A DNA stretch of 11,531 bases from CAYRIF01 sp964424205. Its GTDB lineage: Bacteria > Bacteroidota > Bacteroidia > Cytophagales > Cyclobacteriaceae. The stretch covers positions 1 through 11,531 of the forward strand of contig CAYRIF010000103.1 of assembly GCA_964424205.1 (NCBI GenBank). Reading direction: 5' to 3'. The notes beneath the pieces were generated by a model. It was not told the DNA's origin, made no database searches, and worked only from the letters and a program-made list of their open reading frames with translations. The translations under genes were made by a program, and so were the position numbers. Positions 8,412-11,531 of this stretch are shown piece after piece; the first letter of the stretch is position 1; every line of letters starts with the position of its first letter.

Positions 8412-9710
8412 TTACCCTGCGACCGCAGTTATTTTATTTTCAGATTCATATTTTTTTAAGATGTCACCCTCATACTGTGTATAAAATTCAGGATCGAAAT
8501 TTGCTTCTTTTAAGTGTTGTAATACGTAGTCAATATCTCTTTTCTCCCCTAGCCATCTGTCAAAAACTTCGTGGCGCAATCTAATTCCAAAAGTATTGAT
8601 GCCTAAAAGTATTTGACTACCGCGATCATAAACAAACTTTATACATTTCTTGCCATCTTGATGTTCCCAGTAAAATTGGGCTTCATTTTCTTTGAGCTCA
8701 CCCCACACATGCCCATAGGTTTGGTATTCTATGTCAAAAAACTTAGCGGAATTAAACCAAATCCCTGGTTTGTAAGCTGTTTTATTTCCACATACTGTAT
8801 GTGCCACAGCCTCACCCATCATTCTTCCAGTGTACCACACTTGCTCAATGGGTCTTCGGTTTGGTAACGGCTCGTGAAACTGCGCGCAATCTCCCAATGC
8901 ATATACATCAGGAATATTTGTTTCCAGGAATTTATCTACCATAATGCCTCGCTGTATTTCAATGCCAGAGTTTTCCAAGAAATTAATATTAGGACTAACC
9001 CCAGCTGTTAATCCTACAAATCCACAAGGAATTTCCTCACCAGTACTCGTAACAACTGCTCTTGCCCTACCATTTTCATCTGCAAGTATCTCCTTTAGTT
9101 CTGTTGAAAGTTTTAAATCAACATGATGCGCTACAATATGCCTACCAATGAGTTCTGACTCTTCTTTGGGCAAGACAATATTCCAAAAGCTTTTTTCTCT
9201 CACCAAAAACGTAACGGGAATATTCCTTGATAAAAACATTTCGGTCATCTCCACTCCTATCAAGCCCCCTCCTACTATCACTGCTCTTTGAATACCTGGA
9301 GAGTATTGCTCCATATTTTTCAAGTCCTGATAACTATACAACCCTCCCACTCCTTTCAGGTCTTGCCCTGGCCATCCAAACTTGTTGGGTTTAGAACCAG
9401 TGGCAATGAGCAAGGTGTCATACTTCATATCACTTCCCTTTGATAACTTTAATGACTTAGTAGATACATGAACCTCCTCTACATAATCCCGCACAAGATT
9501 AATGCTATTTTTCTTCCAAAACGATGGTTCGTAGGGCTGCGTATTTTCAAATTTCATGTGTCCCATGTAAATATACATAAGCGCCGTTCTTGAATAGAAG
9601 TAATCCGTTTCTGAAGAAATAATAGTAATTCTGTGGTCACTAAGTTTTCGGATATGTCTGGCCGCTGTTATGCCTGATATTCCGTTGCCAATAATTACAA
9701 TGTGTTTCAT
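8412..9710 (-). CDS. FAD-dependent NAD(P)H oxidoreductase (pyridine nucleotide oxidoreductase fold)
   Basis: The 432-residue protein shows the two-dinucleotide-fold plan. FAD-binding GNGISG is at residues 8-13, ATGSKPN at 103-109, the second NAD(P)-binding GGGLIG at 147-152 and the FAD-closing DVYALGDC at 268-275. No CxxxxC redox disulfide is present in the FAD domain, so it belongs with rubredoxin/ferredoxin reductases, the NirB N-terminal part or NADH oxidase-like proteins rather than thiol-disulfide reductases. The C-terminal part (about 310-432) is a reductase dimerisation-like domain with an extra basic tail. Expected role: cytoplasmic transfer of electrons from NAD(P)H to an iron-sulfur partner. 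The polyferredoxin gene 11 bp downstream is the obvious candidate (inference). It is the first gene of the five-gene operon, and its ATG faces a 234-bp divergent intergenic region with palindromes. Confidence 0.9.
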   Translation of the reverse strand: MKHIVIIGNGISGITAARHIRKLSDHRITIISSETDYFYSRTALMYIYMGHMKFENTQPYEPSFWKKNSINLVRDYVEEVHVSTKSLKLSKGSDMKYDTLLIATGSKPNKFGWPGQDLKGVGGLYSYQDLKNMEQYSPGIQRAVIVGGGLIGVEMTEMFLSRNIPVTFLVREKSFWNIVLPKEESELIGRHIVAHHVDLKLSTELKEILADENGRARAVVTSTGEEIPCGFVGLTAGVSPNINFLENSGIEIQRGIMVDKFLETNIPDVYALGDCAQFHEPLPNRRPIEQVWYTGRMMGEAVAHTVCGNKTAYKPGIWFNSAKFFDIEYQTYGHVWGELKENEAQFYWEHQDGKKCIKFVYDRGSQILLGINTFGIRLRHEVFDRWLGEKRDIDYVLQHLKEANFDPEFYTQYEGDILKKYESENKITAVAG

Positions 9711-9794
9711 ATACCTACAAATCTAATTAATTGAAAATTAGTTTCTCTAAGTTAGTATATCTTATGTCAATCAGACGACACTCCAGGAGATTAA

Positions 9795-9810
9795 TTGACT
9801 AGATAGTCAA
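9795..9810. promoter_or_regulatory. Perfect 16-bp palindrome, candidate operator
   Basis: The sequence TTGACTAGATAGTCAA has arms of 7 bp around a GA centre and can be read as TTGAC-N6-GTCAA. Arm sequence and symmetry recall sites of Crp/Fnr-superfamily dimers, but the classical Fnr spacing (TTGAT-N4-ATCAA) is 2 bp shorter, while Crp uses N6. It lies 85 bp upstream of the oxidoreductase ATG and 134 bp upstream of the DUF547 ATG. It is followed by an A-run on the plus strand. The regulator is unknown. Confidence 0.4.
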
Positions 9811-9857
9811 AAAAAACAATTATTATCATTAAAGTACAATTTCTATTATATGTAAGT

Positions 9858-9878
9858 TAGCATGAACTTTTCATGCTA
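9858..9878. promoter_or_regulatory. Perfect inverted repeat with 9-bp arms, candidate operator or hairpin
   Basis: Arms TAGCATGAA (9858-9866) and TTCATGCTA (9870-9878) flank a 3-nt centre CTT. It sits 66 bp upstream of the DUF547 start, where it could be a repressor operator, or form a hairpin in a leader transcript if the start site lies upstream. No T-run follows on either strand that would support a terminator. Confidence 0.45.
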
Positions 9879-9944
9879 CAAATAGTGTTATAGGGATTAT
9901 CATTGTAAAGTCAATTTAAACTACTACAAAAAAAGTATATTGCT

Positions 9945-10661
9945 ATGAAAAAATATTGTACATTATTCATGCTAACCCTCTTATTTTCAAATACTTATGC
10001 CACTGATCTTAGTGATTTTGACAAAGAAGTAAACGCATTCTTAAAAGTTCATGTAGTAAATGGTCGGGTAGACTACGAAGTAGTAAAGAAGAATTTCAAA
10101 GAAATAGCATCCATTTACCAGAAAATTGGTGCAATGAATTTATCCAAATATTCAGATACTGAAAAAAAGGTGTTTTATATCAATGCTTATAATATGATTG
10201 TTATCTATCAGGTATCAAAATTCTATCCACTAAAATCTGCCTTAGATCAAAGTGGATTTTTTGATAAGGTAAAACACAATGTAGCTGGCGAAAGAATCAC
10301 GCTTAACGTTTTAGAAATAATAAAATTGATGAAAAAATTTGGTGATGCTAGGGTTCATTTTGCTTTGGCTTGTGCCGCCAAAAGCTGTCCAAAACTGGCA
10401 AACTTTGCTTTCACACCAGAAAAATTAGAAAGCCAACTCAATAGCAGAACGAGACTAAGTGTAAACAATAACAGTTTTATTCAGGTAAATAATAAGAATA
10501 AAGAGGTCAAGTTGTCAATGATTTTTAAATGGTACGCCCATGATTTTCGAAAAAGCGGGAAGAAAGTTTTAGACTTTATAAACAAGTATCGAAAAACAAA
10601 AATAACCCCTACTTTTGCCCTTCATTATTATAATTATGATTGGGCATTAAATAAGCGATAA
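9945..10661 (+). CDS. Secreted DUF547 domain protein
   Basis: The 238-residue product has a short Sec signal peptide (MKKYCTLFMLTLLFSNTYA, probable cleavage after residue 19). The rest is one DUF547 domain: KKVFYINAYNMIVIY (74-88), RVHFALACAAKSCP (136-149, Cys143 and Cys148), KEVKLSMIFKWYAHDF (186-201) and the terminal YYNYDWALN (228-236). The length is normal for a single-domain member. The biochemical function of DUF547 is not established; some relatives have been noted beside redox and glycosyltransferase genes, which fits this context. The two invariant-looking cysteines in a protein predicted to be periplasmic could form a disulfide or bind a ligand (inference). It is divergent from the oxidoreductase-glycosyltransferase operon and probably shares its control region. 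It ends 4 bp from the convergent antiporter stop. Confidence 0.9.
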   Translation: MKKYCTLFMLTLLFSNTYATDLSDFDKEVNAFLKVHVVNGRVDYEVVKKNFKEIASIYQKIGAMNLSKYSDTEKKVFYINAYNMIVIYQVSKFYPLKSALDQSGFFDKVKHNVAGERITLNVLEIIKLMKKFGDARVHFALACAAKSCPKLANFAFTPEKLESQLNSRTRLSVNNNSFIQVNNKNKEVKLSMIFKWYAHDFRKSGKKVLDFINKYRKTKITPTFALHYYNYDWALNKR

Positions 10662-10665
10662 GTGG

Positions 10666-11531
10666 TTATCCTCGTAATACGAGGTAGTAGATATAAGCAA
10701 GATAACACAGCACAAAAAAGACCCCTTCTAGCCTGCTGATTTGCGCCTTTCTACCCAGTACAATAACCAATAACGGGAGTGTACTTGCGCCAATAACCAT
10801 GAGTATATCTGTATTGCTCACAATATTAAATGGCAAAGGTTTTATCACCGCACTGATACCCAATATCCACAGCATATTAAAAATATTGGATCCCACCACA
10901 TTACCTACCGCGATATCGGTATTACCCTTTTTAGCGGCTACCAGTGACGTTACCAATTCAGGCAGAGAAGTACCTATTGAAATAATAGTTAGACCAATGA
11001 AAGATTCACTGATGCCAAATTCATTGGCATAATAAATTGCTCCTTCCACTACCCACTTTCCTCCATAATACAGTCCAACAATCCCTAACCCAATCATTAT
11101 CAATGACCGATTAATTGGCATTATTTTATATTCTTCTTGGGTCATAAAAACATCCTTTTTACGCACCGCCGTTCTATAAATATAATATAGAAACAAAAAG
11201 AAAAAGAATAGCAACAACATTCCCTCCTTTCTACCAATAAACAACTGACCAGATTCTCCAAAAAATGAAGCATTGGCTAAAAAACCTACCAATAAGGTAG
11301 CTGTCAATGAAAAAGGGATTTCGATAAAATAGGTGCTTTTTGTTATTGGTAACGGGGCAAGAATCGCTGCGGCACCAAGAATTAGTAATATATTTGCCAT
11401 ATTACTACCTAGTACATTTCCAATGGCGATTTCTGAACTACCATTAATACTTGATATGATGTTGATATTCAGTTCAGGCATAGACGTGCCAAAAGATACA
11501 ATGGTAAGTCCAATCACAATACTAGACAACC
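10666..11531 (-). CDS. CaCA-family Na+/Ca2+ antiporter, YrbG-like (partial, N-terminus missing)
   Basis: The frame is open to the right edge. The first complete codon at 11529 is a TTG that is almost certainly an internal Leu, so the true start lies outside the window; YrbG-like proteins have about 40-50 residues before this point. Both alpha repeats of the cation/Ca2+ exchanger superfamily are visible: GLTIVSFGTSMPEL with IAIGNVLGSNMANILLILG near the start, and GLTIISIGTSLPELVTSLVA with IAVGNVVGSNIFNMLWILG in the second half. These bear the conserved Glu and Ser/Asn residues for ion binding. A hydrophilic loop (about residues 120-145 of the visible part) separates the halves, as in two-fold inverted-repeat exchangers. 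It would move Ca2+ out against Na+ or H+ in the inner membrane. It is convergent with the DUF547 gene and probably unrelated in function. Confidence 0.92.
   Translation of the reverse strand, partial: LSSIVIGLTIVSFGTSMPELNINIISSINGSSEIAIGNVLGSNMANILLILGAAAILAPLPITKSTYFIEIPFSLTATLLVGFLANASFFGESGQLFIGRKEGMLLLFFFFLFLYYIYRTAVRKKDVFMTQEEYKIMPINRSLIMIGLGIVGLYYGGKWVVEGAIYYANEFGISESFIGLTIISIGTSLPELVTSLVAAKKGNTDIAVGNVVGSNIFNMLWILGISAVIKPLPFNIVSNTDILMVIGASTLPLLVIVLGRKAQISRLEGVFFVLCYLAYIYYLVLRG
10670..10684. other. Small hairpin at the convergent gene junction
   Basis: Arms CCTCGT (10670-10675) and ACGAGG (10679-10684) surround AAT. The hairpin overlaps the last codons of the antiporter gene and starts 9 bp after the DUF547 stop. 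It could help end transcription in both directions, but no T-run follows on either strand, so a true terminator is not supported. Confidence 0.3.

Larger units (their letters stand above)
9711..9944. promoter_or_regulatory. Divergent intergenic region, presumed promoters for the operon and for the DUF547 gene
   Basis: This very AT-rich 234-bp region separates the start of the FAD oxidoreductase gene (minus) from the start of the DUF547 gene (plus), so it must hold promoters for both directions. It contains two perfect palindromes, listed separately, and several copies of GTCAA/TTGAC (9766-9770, 9795-9799, 9806-9810, 9910-9914). No convincing pair of Bacteroidota -33 (TTTG) and -7 (TAnnTTTG) boxes was found in either direction. 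I see no open frame or RNA gene in it. Confidence 0.6.

Noticed and set aside
8213..8584. 123-residue plus-strand open frame across the polyferredoxin/oxidoreductase junction
   Set aside because: It is antisense to two well-supported genes, bridges their junction and has no recognisable motifs. Other short antisense frames at 1474-1659, 2220-2405, 3200-3415, 5433-5651, 6709-6948, 7423-7656, 8613-8867, 8944-9126 and 10799-11032 were rejected for the same reason.
9718..9725. TAGATTTG on the minus strand, just upstream of the oxidoreductase start
   Set aside because: It would leave almost no leader before the ATG, and there is no -33 partner at the right spacing.
3212..10661. Arsenosugar biosynthesis cluster, suggested by DUF547 plus glycosyltransferase plus oxidoreductase
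   Set aside because: No radical SAM ArsS-like gene, arsenic methyltransferase or arsenosugar-type glycosyltransferase is present; the GT2 has DPM1-like motifs instead.

Overview
The window looks like chromosomal DNA of a Bacteroidota bacterium, most plausibly a marine or soil Cytophagales/Flavobacteriia-type organism. The reasons are its AT-rich composition (visual impression, not computed), genes that mostly lack a Shine-Dalgarno sequence but have A-rich leaders, and the families present: a secreted sortilin/VPS10-like Asp-box protein, a periplasmic DUF547 protein and a CesA-like glycosyltransferase. No rRNA, tRNA, CRISPR array, insertion sequence or phage gene was seen. Genes fill nearly all of the window; the largest gap is 234 bp.

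Layout from left to right. (1) Positions 1-2676, minus strand: a large secreted Asp-box beta-propeller protein that runs off the left edge. It has a start but no stop here. (2) Positions 2752-3198, plus strand: a small two-helix membrane protein of unknown function. (3) Positions 9710 down to 3212, minus strand: five co-directional genes that are probably one operon. In transcription order they are a FAD/NAD(P)H oxidoreductase, a membrane polyferredoxin of the NapH/NosR type, a DPM1-like GT2 glycosyltransferase (GTG start), a CesA-like membrane GT2, and a GT-C polytopic glycosyltransferase (TTG start, overlapping the previous gene by 8 bp). (4) Positions 9945-10661, plus strand: a divergent gene for a secreted DUF547 protein. 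It is separated from the operon by 234 bp that hold two short perfect palindromes. (5) Positions 10666-11531, minus strand: a CaCA-family Na+/Ca2+ antiporter cut by the right edge.

Inference on how the genes work together. The DPM1-like enzyme could make a polyprenyl-phosphate sugar on the cytoplasmic face, which the GT-C enzyme would use on the periplasmic face. The CesA-like enzyme could add or polymerise sugars from a nucleotide-sugar donor. The oxidoreductase and polyferredoxin look like an electron path from NAD(P)H to a membrane iron-sulfur protein. The combination of redox pair, three glycosyltransferases and divergent DUF547 gene suggests a membrane glycolipid or glycan pathway with a reductive step. 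The product cannot be read from the sequence. This cluster is the part of the window most likely to be an undescribed system; the flanking genes look ordinary.
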